Below, piece after piece: positions 1 through 7,235 of a stretch of 64,000 nt of DNA. Made by a program: the position numbers and the translations under genes. The stretch's first letter is position 1. The number at the start of each line of letters is the position of its first letter. The DNA is taken from the NCBI RefSeq assembly GCF_016591715.1, contig NZ_AP024109.1, forward strand, positions 6,626,861 to 6,690,860, given 5' to 3'. Source of the DNA: Mesorhizobium sp. J8 (GTDB lineage Bacteria; Pseudomonadota; Alphaproteobacteria; Rhizobiales; Rhizobiaceae). A model generated the notes under the pieces. The model was not told the DNA's origin. It ran no database searches and saw only the letters and a program-made list of their open reading frames with translations.

Positions 1-858
1 CTCGTAGAGCGCCTTGCGCTTCTTGGTCTTGGCATCCGGCGCGCCGAGCGAGGCGGAGGGCAGCATGCCGATCGAGCCGGTGAGCATGGCGGCGATGTCG
101 GAGAGCATGTCGCCGAACAGATTGTCGGTAACGATCACGTCGAACTGCTTCGGCCAGCGCACCAGCTGCATGCCGCCGGCGTCCGCCAGCATGTGGTCGA
201 GCTTGACGTCGCTGTATTTGGCCTTGTGCGTCTGGCTGACGACTTCGTTCCACAGCACGCCCGACTTCATGACGTTGCGCTTTTCCATCGAGGTGACGTG
301 GTTCCGACGCGTCCGCGCGAGCTCGAAGGCGACGCCGGAGATGCGCTCGATCTCGAACGTGTCGTAGACCTGGGTGTCGATGCCGCGCTTCTGGCCGTTG
401 CCGAGATCGATGATCTGCTTCGGCTCGCCGAAATAGACGCCGCCGGTGAGCTCGCGCACGATTAGGATGTCGAGGCCCTCGACCACCTCCTGCTTGAGCG
501 AGGAGGAAGCGGCCAGTGCCGGATAACAGATCGCGGGCCTGAGATTGGCGAACAGCTCCATGTCCTTGCGCAGGCGCAAGAGTCCGGCCTCGGGGCGCAC
601 CTCGTAAGGCACGGCATCCCATTTCGGCCCGCCCACGGCACCGAACAGCACCGCATCAGCCGCCATCGCCTTCGCCATGTCGGCGTCGGAGATCGCCGCG
701 CCATGCGCGTCGTAGGCGCAGCCGCCGACCAAACCCTCGTCGGTGACGAAGCCGCTGCCGAGCTTGTCGTTCATGGCCTTGATCAGCTTCTTCACCTCGG
801 CCATCGCCTCGGGGCCGATACCGTCGCCGGCGAGCAGGAAGAGATTTTTCGAAGCCAT
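1..858 (-). CDS. leuB: 3-isopropylmalate dehydrogenase, C-terminus outside window
   Basis: Cytosolic enzyme of leucine biosynthesis that oxidises and decarboxylates 3-isopropylmalate to 2-ketoisocaproate with NAD. The reading frame runs off the left edge, so only residues 1-286 of about 370 are present. Seen in the translation: the N-terminal GDGIGPE motif at about residues 11-17, the [11 protein letters not shown] segment, the [11 protein letters not shown] loop typical of LeuB, and the [10 protein letters not shown] metal-binding stretch near residues 245-254. The start is the ATG ending at 858, giving [17 protein letters not shown]. leuD lies 3.4 kb away on the same strand, separated by an IS copy and several unrelated genes. 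The family call is firm because the isocitrate-dehydrogenase-type alternatives lack the LeuB-specific loop. Confidence 0.96.
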   Translation of the reverse strand, partial: MASKNLFLLAGDGIGPEAMAEVKKLIKAMNDKLGSGFVTDEGLVGGCAYDAHGAAISDADMAKAMAADAVLFGAVGGPKWDAVPYEVRPEAGLLRLRKDMELFANLRPAICYPALAASSSLKQEVVEGLDILIVRELTGGVYFGEPKQIIDLGNGQKRGIDTQVYDTFEIERISGVAFELARTRRNHVTSMEKRNVMKSGVLWNEVVSQTHKAKYSDVKLDHMLADAGGMQLVRWPKQFDVIVTDNLFGDMLSDIAAMLTGSIGMLPSASLGAPDAKTKKRKALYE

Positions 859-990
859 GGAGAACCGTCCCAATAGTATTTGGAGAAACCGCGGCCTTGC
901 TAAACGCCAAGCGGGCCGGGCGCAAGAGGATGTCTCGAAGCTCGGTTCCTCGCCCCCGCCGGAGGTGGGGGAGAGCGACTATCTGGCGTG

Positions 991-1929
991 TCAAGTTGCA
1001 TTTGCGAACTCGGTTCTCGCGTCGCGTGCTTTTGCGTTGAGGATGACGAGAAGTTTTCTGGCGAGTGCGATGCGGATGAGCATTTTGGGCTTTCCCGCCT
1101 GCTGCAACCGTTGAGCGAACGCTTTGAGATGCGGATCGAACTTGGCGACGATGGCCGCGACGACAAAGAGGATGCCACGCGGTCCGGCTCGTCCGCCGCG
1201 CACATGCCTGTTGCCGGCGCGCCTGCCGCTGTCGTTGGCGATAGGGGCGAGGCCCGCCAGCTTGGTGATGGCCTTGTTGGAGATGAGGCCGATCTCGGGC
1301 AGCTCGGCCATCAGGCGGGCAACAGTGCGGCCAGCCACACCCTTGAGCGAACGAAAGGCCGACCCCAGCTTGGCCCACAGTGGATCGTCGTCGATCATCG
1401 AGGCGATCTCGCCTTCCAGACGCCGCTCTTCGCGCTTGAGGAAGGCCAGCATGGCCTCGATGCTGGCGCATACCTCGGCATCGCGTGCGGCGCTTTTGCG
1501 CTGTTTGTTGATGGTGGCATCGCCGACAACCTGGCAAAGCCGCCCAACCAGCGCAGCAAGGCGCTGCTGGGAATTACTGGGCGGTGGGGTCGGAGCCGTC
1601 TTCTTGACTGCGCCATAATGGGCAATGACAGCAGCGTCGATCCGGTCGGTCTTCTCCAGATAGCCCATCGCCTCGGCAAAGCGCCGCACGCTTCTGGCAT
1701 TGACCAGGGCGCATGGCATGCCGTGCGCCCACAAAAGCATGAAGCCAAGCCGCTCATAGCCGCCCGATGCCTCCATCACCGCAACGGCCGCGCCGTGGCT
1801 GCGACAGAACAGCCAAAGAGCTGCGATCCCCGTTGCATCGTTGGCGAAGCGCTCTATCGCCCCACTCGGCCAGACATGCGCGTCCAGCCAATCCTTGGAA
1901 ACATCAACTCCACAAATGATCCTGTTCAC
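991..1929 (-). CDS. IS110-family DEDD transposase/recombinase (copy 1)
   Basis: RNA-guided type recombinase of the IS110 family. It has an N-terminal RuvC-like DEDD domain and a C-terminal Tnp domain with a catalytic serine. Visible motifs, counted from the GTG start, are GVDVSKDWLD near residues 6-15, VMEASGGYER (acidic residue), KTDRIDA (paired aspartates), and AGLAPIANDSGRRAG with the probable serine. The chosen start is GTG at 1929 (VNRIICGVDVSK), preceded by AGG-rich ribosome-binding sequence 5-9 nt upstream. An upstream TTG at 1962 would give 323 aa but would extend into the predicted donor-guide region. The protein is 312 aa, and is identical to that of the copy at 5613-6551. Confidence 0.93.
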   Translation of the reverse strand: MNRIICGVDVSKDWLDAHVWPSGAIERFANDATGIAALWLFCRSHGAAVAVMEASGGYERLGFMLLWAHGMPCALVNARSVRRFAEAMGYLEKTDRIDAAVIAHYGAVKKTAPTPPPSNSQQRLAALVGRLCQVVGDATINKQRKSAARDAEVCASIEAMLAFLKREERRLEGEIASMIDDDPLWAKLGSAFRSLKGVAGRTVARLMAELPEIGLISNKAITKLAGLAPIANDSGRRAGNRHVRGGRAGPRGILFVVAAIVAKFDPHLKAFAQRLQQAGKPKMLIRIALARKLLVILNAKARDARTEFANAT

Positions 1930-2122
1930 GGTAACCTGCCTTGTACGTACGGTTGGAACCAAGCGACTGTTCGGTCGTGCGTGACGAAGGCGAAGATCCC
2001 AAGCTCTCCCGCGGCTGTAACCTCAGGTGGTACGGGCGACTTCGCCAAGCCAAGGTCCGGCTGGCCGGCCGGACCTTGGCTCAACCGCTTCAATCCCACG
2101 AAATCTCTCTCGTGTAGATACA
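1930..2122 (-). ncRNA. Predicted IS110 bridge RNA region, copy 1
   Basis: Left-end non-coding DNA of the IS, read on the transposase strand. It first shows a 14-bp perfect hairpin (2048-2081, 6-nt loop). Next is a 7-bp stem GGCGAAG/CTTCGCC (2040-2046 with 1989-1995) enclosing a loop. That loop carries CCACCT (2025-2030), identical to the left target half plus core, and GGGAGAG (2004-2010), the reverse complement of the right target half. Further 3' come AGTCGCT (1962-1968), identical to the element's right end plus core, and TACAAG (1940-1945), the reverse complement of its left end. This is the target-loop then donor-loop order described for IS621-type bridge RNAs. The exact RNA ends are not known and it may run to the transposase start. 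Confidence 0.75.
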
Positions 2123-2124
2123 AG

Positions 2125-2222
2125 GTGTCCGCGAAGCGGACGGAGAGGGGGCCTTCGTAGGGCGCTCCCCTCTCCGTCTCGGCTTCGCCGAGCCACCTCT
2201 CCCCACTTCGTGGGGCGAGGAA
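2125..2222. repeat. REP-like hairpin pair, left part displaced by IS copy 1
   Basis: Two inverted REP units. The first continues from 950-975 across the IS and contains the hairpin TCCGCGAAGCGGA. The second holds CTCGGCTTCGCCGAG followed by CCACCTCTCCCC at 2193-2204, which is an intact copy of the IS target. Confidence 0.8.
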
Positions 2223-2228
2223 CCCTAG

Positions 2229-2582
2229 CTACCGATGCGACAGAATATTCACCAGCCTGCCGAACGGGTCGCGCACATAGAAGCGCCGCACGCCCCAGGG
2301 TTCGTCGGCCGGGCCGTATTCGACGGCGAAGCCGGCCCTTCCCATTCCCTCAAGCGCCGCATCCACATCGTCGACCTCGATCGACAGGTCCGGCACCGGC
2401 GTGCCGGAGCCGCCCTCGGCCATGAAGCTCACCTGCACCGTCATGGTCTCGGCCGAGCCGCAAGTGAGGATCCAGCCCTGATCCATCAGGACATCAAGCC
2501 CAAGCACGTCCTGGTAAAAGCGCTTGGCCGCCGCGATGTCGGGTGTTTCGATATTGGCGACGATGCGCCTGACCTTCACCAT
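2229..2582 (-). CDS. VOC (glyoxalase/bleomycin-resistance) family protein
   Basis: Small cytosolic vicinal-oxygen-chelate fold protein of 117 aa. The translation MVKVRRIVANIETPDIAAAK through FYVRDPFGRLVNILSH shows the two beta-alpha-beta-beta-beta modules of the superfamily and the closing DPFGRLVNI signature. The substrate cannot be read from sequence; relatives range from glyoxalases to antibiotic-binding proteins. The ATG at 2582 is chosen because AAGGAG sits about 7 nt upstream. The next gene upstream (RidA) ends 57 bp away on the same strand, so the two may be cotranscribed. Confidence 0.85.
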   Translation of the reverse strand: MVKVRRIVANIETPDIAAAKRFYQDVLGLDVLMDQGWILTCGSAETMTVQVSFMAEGGSGTPVPDLSIEVDDVDAALEGMGRAGFAVEYGPADEPWGVRRFYVRDPFGRLVNILSHR

Positions 2583-2639
2583 GAGCCGCTCCTTGCCTTT
2601 GCCTGTCCTGGAAGCCCTCCGCGTTTGCCGCAACGGCCC

Positions 2640-3023
2640 CTATGCCGTGCGCCGCAGCGCCGTCACCTCGATCTCGATCTTCATCTCCGGCTTGTTGAGC
2701 TGGCACACGATCATCGTCGCCGCCGGGCGGATGTCGCCGAACGCCTCGCCGAGGATCGGGAAGACCACGTCAACATGGGCCTGGTCGGTGACATAGTAAT
2801 GCGCCCGCACCACGTCGGCCATGTCGAAGCCACCCTCGGCCAGCGCCTTGGCGATGGTGGCGAGGCAATTGCGCGTCTGCGCCTCGACCGTGTCGGGCAT
2901 GGTCATGGTGGCATAGTCGTAGCCGGTCGTGCCGGAGACGAAGCACCAGTCGCCCTGCACCACCGCGCGCGAATAGCCGGCGGTCTTCTCGAAGGGGGAG
3001 CCGGTGGAGATGAGCTTGCGCAT
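2640..3023 (-). CDS. RidA/YjgF/YER057c family protein
   Basis: 127-aa member of the RidA superfamily. These trimeric proteins typically hydrolyse reactive enamines and imines made by PLP enzymes. Seen: the N-terminal RKLISTGSPFE, the SGTTGYD stretch, the conserved arginine segment VVRAHYYVTD, and the C-terminal KPEMKIEIEVTAL. The canonical C-terminal catalytic Arg motif of true RidA (often CxRxxxP) is not obvious, so this may be an Rid1-7 subgroup protein of other substrate range. The start ATG at 3023 has GAGGAG just upstream. Confidence 0.88.
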   Translation of the reverse strand: MRKLISTGSPFEKTAGYSRAVVQGDWCFVSGTTGYDYATMTMPDTVEAQTRNCLATIAKALAEGGFDMADVVRAHYYVTDQAHVDVVFPILGEAFGDIRPAATMIVCQLNKPEMKIEIEVTALRRTA

Positions 3024-3152
3024 GGGGCCTCCTCGTGATGGTTGCGCCCCCTCTAGCAGGGGAAGACGGTCTGGTCGTGGGCCAAGCCGGGCGGACCGTT
3101 GTCAGGAAAGGTAAGCGCGACATGGGTGATTGGCCGAAGCCTCCCTCCGGTC

Positions 3153-3202
3153 GTCATTCCTGGGCGGAGCGACGCGTAGCGGAGCGCAGACCCTAGAATG
3201 AC
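3153..3202. repeat. Single-hairpin copy of a dispersed intergenic repeat
   Basis: ATTCCTGGG and CCCTAGAAT arms flank a GC-rich centre. This matches one hairpin of the larger two-hairpin repeats at 25803-26025 and 39311-39530. Confidence 0.6.
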
Positions 3203-3221
3203 GAAGGCACGGATGGTCGCT

Positions 3222-4136
3222 CTAGTTCCCCTGCGCGTCGTCATAGGCCTTCTTGATATCGTCCGGCCAGTCCTTCAGCGGCGGCCAGGCCTGCGGCTCG
3301 CCATTGTCGCCGCGGCGGGCGAAATAGACTTTCTGCTTGGCGGGGTCGACGGCCATGAAGCCGTCATTGCCGCCACAGTCATGCGGCACGCAGCCGGTGG
3401 CGTAGAAGGCGCCGGACGCCGTCTTCTCGGTGCCGCCGCCGACCAGCAGGCTGGTCGCCATGTCCGGCATGTCGTTGCCCAGCAGCGCCTGGCCGGCCTT
3501 GTAGACGGCCTCGTTGTGGAAGGCGTCGATGATGTTGTCGTATTTCGACGGGTCGACATCCTTCCAGTCGGTGCCGGGCTCCGGCGTGTAGGTCAGGTTA
3601 CCCGAGGTCGTCAGCCCTTCCGCGGGCGACCATTGCAGCGCCGGTTTGGAATCGCCAGGCAACAGATAGGGCACGAAATAGATGGCGCTGTCGGACACGG
3701 CGGCCGGCGGCGCGCCGCATTCGTCCTGCTCGACCGTGGTGGTCTGGATTTCGCCGTCCTTCTTCCAGACGATGACCTTGGCCGGGCCGCATTGGTTGCC
3801 GCCGTCGCCGACATCGACCAGCGCGACGTTGACGTCGCCGATCTTGACGATCTTGTCGAAGAAGACGTCGTAATTGCTGGCCAGCTGCTTGCCGTCATAG
3901 GACAGCACCTTCTCGCCGTCCTGCTCCGGCTGCGTGATGGTGAGCTGCCCGCCCTCGAAGGGGATCGGCGCCTGCTTGTCCTCATCCGGCGAAGCCTGGT
4001 CGCTGCCCTGGTCGGCCGCGCCTTGATCGGCCGCCGGCTGGTCGGACGCGGCCGGCGCGGTGGTCTGCGCATTGGCGCCGATCGTGGCGAGAAGGATTGC
4101 CGCGGAGGCGCTGGCGGCCAGAAGCAAGCGTGTCAT
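3222..4136 (-). CDS. Secreted protein with Ivy-like CxPHDC loop
   Basis: 304-aa exported protein. An N-terminal signal peptide (MTRLLLAASASAAILLATIGANAQ) is followed by an Ala/Asp/Gln-rich linker to about residue 55, so it probably acts in the periplasm. Near the C-terminus is ATGCVPHDCGGNDGFMAVD, with C249 and C254 bracketing PHD. This resembles the CKPHDC loop by which Ivy inhibits C-type lysozymes, and the sequence around it (AFYATG before, KQKVYFA after) also fits an Ivy-type sheet. The central 190 residues match nothing I recognise. It stands alone between RidA and leuD. The Ivy relationship is inferred from a short motif; another DUF-type periplasmic family is possible. Confidence 0.6.
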   Translation of the reverse strand: MTRLLLAASASAAILLATIGANAQTTAPAASDQPAADQGAADQGSDQASPDEDKQAPIPFEGGQLTITQPEQDGEKVLSYDGKQLASNYDVFFDKIVKIGDVNVALVDVGDGGNQCGPAKVIVWKKDGEIQTTTVEQDECGAPPAAVSDSAIYFVPYLLPGDSKPALQWSPAEGLTTSGNLTYTPEPGTDWKDVDPSKYDNIIDAFHNEAVYKAGQALLGNDMPDMATSLLVGGGTEKTASGAFYATGCVPHDCGGNDGFMAVDPAKQKVYFARRGDNGEPQAWPPLKDWPDDIKKAYDDAQGN

Positions 4137-4211
4137 GACTGTCCCTCCATTCAGCCGCCACGAGCCCGGCCGCTTGCGGCCGGGTCTATCCGTTCAGTGC
4201 TTCCAGGCTGC

Positions 4212-4817
4212 TTAAGCCCAGGGGCGCAGCTCGGCATTCTTCTTCTCGAAGGACGCTATTGCCGCGGCCTTCTCCATGGTGAGGCCGATGTCGTCGAGGC
4301 CGTTCAAGAGGCAGTGGCGCTTGAAGTCGTCGAGGTCGAATTTGACCACGCCGCCGTCCGGCCCACGAATTTCCTTGGCTTCCAGATCGATCGACAGCGT
4401 CGCGTTGGAGCCGCGCGAGGCATCGTCCATCAGCTTGTCGAGATCTTCCGGGCTGACCGTGATCGGCAGGATGCCGTTCTTGAAGCAGTTGTTGTAGAAG
4501 ATGTCGGCGAACGACGTCGAGATCACGCAGCGGATGCCGAAATCGAGCAGCGCCCAGGGCGCATGCTCGCGGCTCGAGCCGCAGCCGAAATTGTCGCCGG
4601 CCACCAGGATCTGCGCCTTGCGGTAGGCCGGCTTGTTGAGCACGAAATCCGGGTTCTCCGAACCGTCCTCATTGTAGCGCATCTCCGCGAACAGGCCGGT
4701 GCCGAGCCCGGTGCGCTTGATCGTCTTGAGATAATCCTTCGGGATGATCATGTCGGTGTCGACATTGACGATCGGCATGGGCGCTGCAACGCCGGTGAGC
4801 TTGGTGAATTTGTCCAT
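4212..4817 (-). CDS. leuD: 3-isopropylmalate dehydratase small subunit
   Basis: Small subunit of isopropylmalate isomerase. It works with LeuC (not in this window) to convert 2- to 3-isopropylmalate in leucine synthesis. The 201-aa product has the expected length and motifs: [15 protein letters not shown] near residue 18, [17 protein letters not shown] near 75, and [20 protein letters not shown]. The start is taken at ATG 4817 (MDKFTKLTG); upstream in-frame codons encode unrelated sequence. Context with leuB at the left edge is consistent with a once contiguous leuD-leuB neighbourhood now carrying an IS and other genes between. Confidence 0.96.
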   Translation of the reverse strand: MDKFTKLTGVAAPMPIVNVDTDMIIPKDYLKTIKRTGLGTGLFAEMRYNEDGSENPDFVLNKPAYRKAQILVAGDNFGCGSSREHAPWALLDFGIRCVISTSFADIFYNNCFKNGILPITVSPEDLDKLMDDASRGSNATLSIDLEAKEIRGPDGGVVKFDLDDFKRHCLLNGLDDIGLTMEKAAAIASFEKKNAELRPWA

Positions 4818-5002
4818 GGTACCTGCCCGTCTTCTTGGCTTGCGGGGAATTTTGCGGGACGGTTTACACAAAGCCGGCAGCAAATGAAAGGCAACTGTTC
4901 GTGCGCGTGCATGGGCCAATATCGGACATGGCATGCACACCGAAGCTGGAACACCTCAAAAAAACGGCTTCGAAATCCTGGCCGGCTGGTGCAATCTGCG
5001 GC

Positions 5003-5428
5003 ATGGCCGATCCTTCCAAAGTCCTCTACGCCAGCGAGCCCGCCCTCGACGTCGCGGAATTCCGCCGCGTGCTGGTCGATTCCGGTCTCGGCAAGGTCAG
5101 GCCCGTCGATGACGAGGCCCGGCTGCAGACGATGCTCGACAACGCCAATCTGGTGCTGACCGCGCGGCTCGACCGGCCGGACCGGCAACTGGTCGGCGTC
5201 GCCCGCGGCATGACCGATTTCTCCTGGGTCTGCTACATTTCCGACCTCGCCGTCTCGAAGGCGGCGCAGGGGCTCGGCGTCGGCAAGGGCCTGATGGATG
5301 AGGCGCAGCGCCAGCTCGGCCCTTCGGTCGCCATCAGCCTGATCTCGATGCCCGACGCCGTCGGCTTCTATGAGCGTATCGGGATGACGCGCATGACCGA
5401 CGCCTTCTGGTTCTCCCGCAAGCGCTGA
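5003..5428 (+). CDS. GNAT-family N-acetyltransferase
   Basis: 141-aa acetyltransferase of the GNAT fold. The acetyl-CoA binding segment LAVSKAAQGLGVGKGLMDEA (about residues 81-100) has the Q/R-x-x-G-x-G/A pattern, and VGFYERIGMTRM near the C-terminus is the usual terminal beta-strand/helix. The acceptor substrate is unknown. The start at ATG 5003 (MADPSKVLYA) gives a compact single domain; the in-frame upstream codons lie in the leuD promoter region. Divergent from leuD. Confidence 0.88.
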   Translation: MADPSKVLYASEPALDVAEFRRVLVDSGLGKVRPVDDEARLQTMLDNANLVLTARLDRPDRQLVGVARGMTDFSWVCYISDLAVSKAAQGLGVGKGLMDEAQRQLGPSVAISLISMPDAVGFYERIGMTRMTDAFWFSRKR

Positions 5429-5487
5429 CCGGAACCGCCGCCGATACCGGAGCCGACTCCTGCCTGGAACCGGCGAGCCAGATCGAC

Positions 5488-5597
5488 CCCCACTCCGTCG
5501 AGCTTCGCTCGACACCTCTCCCCCGATCGACGGGGGAGAGGAAAGGTGCGCGCTTATGCCGGCTGGCTCCCTTCCTCTCCCTCCGGAGGGGGGAGAG
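5488..5597. repeat. REP-like repeat block, interrupted by IS copy 2
   Basis: Contains CCCCCACTCCGTCGAGC, a GAGCTTCGCTC hairpin and CTCTCCCCCGATCGACGG units. The block resumes after the IS at 6747 with the hairpin CTCGGCGAAGCCGAG, so the IS split one REP unit exactly as copy 1 did. Confidence 0.8.
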
Positions 5598-5612
5598 CGA
5601 CTATCTGGCGTG

Positions 5613-6551
5613 TCAAGTTGCATTTGCGAACTCGGTTCTCGCGTCGCGTGCTTTTGCGTTGAGGATGACGAGAAGTTTTCTGGCGAGTGCGATGCGGATG
5701 AGCATTTTGGGCTTTCCCGCCTGCTGCAACCGTTGAGCGAACGCTTTGAGATGCGGATCGAACTTGGCGACGATGGCCGCGACGACAAAGAGGATGCCAC
5801 GCGGTCCGGCTCGTCCGCCGCGCACATGCCTGTTGCCGGCGCGCCTGCCGCTGTCGTTGGCGATAGGGGCGAGGCCCGCCAGCTTGGTGATGGCCTTGTT
5901 GGAGATGAGGCCGATCTCGGGCAGCTCGGCCATCAGGCGGGCAACAGTGCGGCCAGCCACACCCTTGAGCGAACGAAAGGCCGACCCCAGCTTGGCCCAC
6001 AGTGGATCGTCGTCGATCATCGAGGCGATCTCGCCTTCCAGACGCCGCTCTTCGCGCTTGAGGAAGGCCAGCATGGCCTCGATGCTGGCGCATACCTCGG
6101 CATCGCGTGCGGCGCTTTTGCGCTGTTTGTTGATGGTGGCATCGCCGACAACCTGGCAAAGCCGCCCAACCAGCGCAGCAAGGCGCTGCTGGGAATTACT
6201 GGGCGGTGGGGTCGGAGCCGTCTTCTTGACTGCGCCATAATGGGCAATGACAGCAGCGTCGATCCGGTCGGTCTTCTCCAAATAGCCCATCGCCTCGGCA
6301 AAGCGCCGCACGCTTCTGGCATTGACCAGGGCGCATGGCATGCCGTGCGCCCACAAAAGCATGAAGCCAAGCCGCTCATAGCCGCCCGATGCCTCCATCA
6401 CCGCAACGGCCGCGCCGTGGCTGCGACAGAACAGCCAAAGAGCTGCGATCCCCGTTGCATCGTTGGCGAAGCGCTCTATCGCCCCACTCGGCCAGACATG
6501 CGCGTCCAGCCAATCCTTGGAAACATCAACTCCACAAATGATCCTGTTCAC
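5613..6551 (-). CDS. IS110-family DEDD transposase/recombinase (copy 2)
   Basis: The 312-aa product is identical to that of the first copy, including the GVDVSKDWLD, KTDRIDA and AGLAPIANDSG motifs, so it is presumably functional. Start GTG at 6551 by the same reasoning. The only difference between copies is a Leu codon, CTG against TTG, at 6281. Confidence 0.93.
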   Translation of the reverse strand: MNRIICGVDVSKDWLDAHVWPSGAIERFANDATGIAALWLFCRSHGAAVAVMEASGGYERLGFMLLWAHGMPCALVNARSVRRFAEAMGYLEKTDRIDAAVIAHYGAVKKTAPTPPPSNSQQRLAALVGRLCQVVGDATINKQRKSAARDAEVCASIEAMLAFLKREERRLEGEIASMIDDDPLWAKLGSAFRSLKGVAGRTVARLMAELPEIGLISNKAITKLAGLAPIANDSGRRAGNRHVRGGRAGPRGILFVVAAIVAKFDPHLKAFAQRLQQAGKPKMLIRIALARKLLVILNAKARDARTEFANAT

Positions 6552-6744
6552 GGTAACCTGCCTTGTACGTACGGTTGGAACCAAGCGACTGTTCGGTCGT
6601 GCGTGACGAAGGCGAAGATCCCAAGCTCTCCCGCGGCTGTAACCTCAGGTGGTACGGGCGACTTCGCCAAGCCAAGGTCCGGCTGGCCGGCCGGACCTTG
6701 GCTCAACCGCTTCAATCCCACGAAATCTCTCTCGTGTAGATACA
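6552..6744 (-). ncRNA. Predicted IS110 bridge RNA region, copy 2
   Basis: Identical to the region at 1930-2122. Target guides lie at 6647-6652 (CCACCT) and 6626-6632 (GGGAGAG), read on the minus strand. The enclosing stem arms are 6662-6668 and 6611-6617. Donor guides are at 6584-6590 and 6562-6567. For this copy the left target CCACCT is a full six-base match; at copy 1 the site reads ACACCT, five bases matching. Confidence 0.75.
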
Positions 6745-6880
6745 AGGTGGCTCGGCGAAGCCGAGACGGAGTGGGGGAAGGCGCTGCTCAAACTCGAAGC
6801 CGCCTCAAGACATGCGCAAACCGGGAAGCAAGAAAACTCAGGCAAGCAACAATCAGGCTGCAGAATATTTTCGTCATCGC

Positions 6881-6910
6881 TTGACATGCAACCAAATGGT
6901 TGCATATTAA
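6881..6910 (+). promoter_or_regulatory. Promoter with internal ArsR-type operator
   Basis: TTGACA at 6881-6886 and TATTAA at 6905-6910 are separated by 18 bp. That spacer is filled by the perfect palindrome ATGCAACCAAATGGTTGCAT (6886-6905). A repressor bound here would block RNA polymerase. The first ATG of the regulator gene is only 4 bp after the -10 box, implying a leaderless transcript. Confidence 0.75.
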
Positions 6911-6914
6911 AGCC

Positions 6915-7235
6915 ATGAGCATGGATGCCGTCTTTCGCGCTTTGGCCGACCCGACCCGTCGGCAATTGCTGGACAGCCTCCATGCCAGGAACGGGCAAAC
7001 GCTGAACGCGCTCTGCGAGCACATGGATATGACGCGCCAGGCAGTGACCAAGCATCTGGCGATCCTCGAGGAGGCGAATCTCGTCACCACCATGCGCCGC
7101 GGCCGCGAGAAGGAGCACTACCTCAACCCCGTTCCGATCAACGAGATCGCCGAGCGCTGGATCGGCAAGTTCGAGCGCCATCGGCTCAATGCACTGAGCG
7201 ACCTGAAGCAACGCCTGGAAAGGGAAGAGCCGTGA
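6915..7235 (+). CDS. ArsR-family winged-helix repressor
   Basis: 106-aa DNA-binding regulator of the ArsR type commonly linked to SRPBCC/AHSA1 genes. MDAVFRALADPTRRQLLDSL is the classic N-terminus. Recognition helix MTRQAVTKHLAILEEANLV lies near residues 40-58, followed by the wing MRRGREKEHYLNP. No metal-binding cysteine pair is seen, so sensing is probably not metal-based. It probably binds the palindrome in its own promoter. The start is ATG 6915 or ATG 6921; either would lie at or near the transcription start. Its stop overlaps the next gene by GTGA. Confidence 0.92.
   Translation: MSMDAVFRALADPTRRQLLDSLHARNGQTLNALCEHMDMTRQAVTKHLAILEEANLVTTMRRGREKEHYLNPVPINEIAERWIGKFERHRLNALSDLKQRLEREEP

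Larger units (their letters stand above)
976..2124 (-). mobile_element. IS110-family insertion sequence, copy 1 (1149 bp)
   Basis: The unit is repeated at 5598-6746 with a single base difference (g1659 against a6281, synonymous). Aligning both copies and their flanks puts the boundaries inside a REP-like repeat. On the transposase strand the element lies between target halves ending CAC and starting CTCCC, with a CT dinucleotide at each end. One CT is counted in these coordinates. There are no terminal inverted repeats and no target duplication beyond the CT, as usual for IS110. The non-coding DNA is almost all upstream of the transposase (about 195 bp) against about 15 bp downstream, which is the layout of the IS110 group rather than IS1111. 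It interrupts the REP between leuB and the VOC gene. Confidence 0.93.
5598..6746 (-). mobile_element. IS110-family insertion sequence, copy 2 (1149 bp)
   Basis: Same element as at 976-2124, same orientation, one synonymous base difference. Left flank GGGGGGAG and right flank GTGGCTCGG rejoin into an intact REP when the element is removed. The other REP at 29101-29160 shows the same uninterrupted arrangement. Near identity of the copies implies recent movement. Confidence 0.93.

Noticed and set aside
3198..5159. 653-codon plus-strand open frame
   Set aside because: Covers the Ivy-loop gene and leuD on the wrong strand; leuD motifs settle the strand.
976..6746. Classical composite transposon carrying leuD
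   Set aside because: IS110 elements do not move flanked cargo by paired ends, and each copy sits precisely in its own REP, which indicates two independent insertions.
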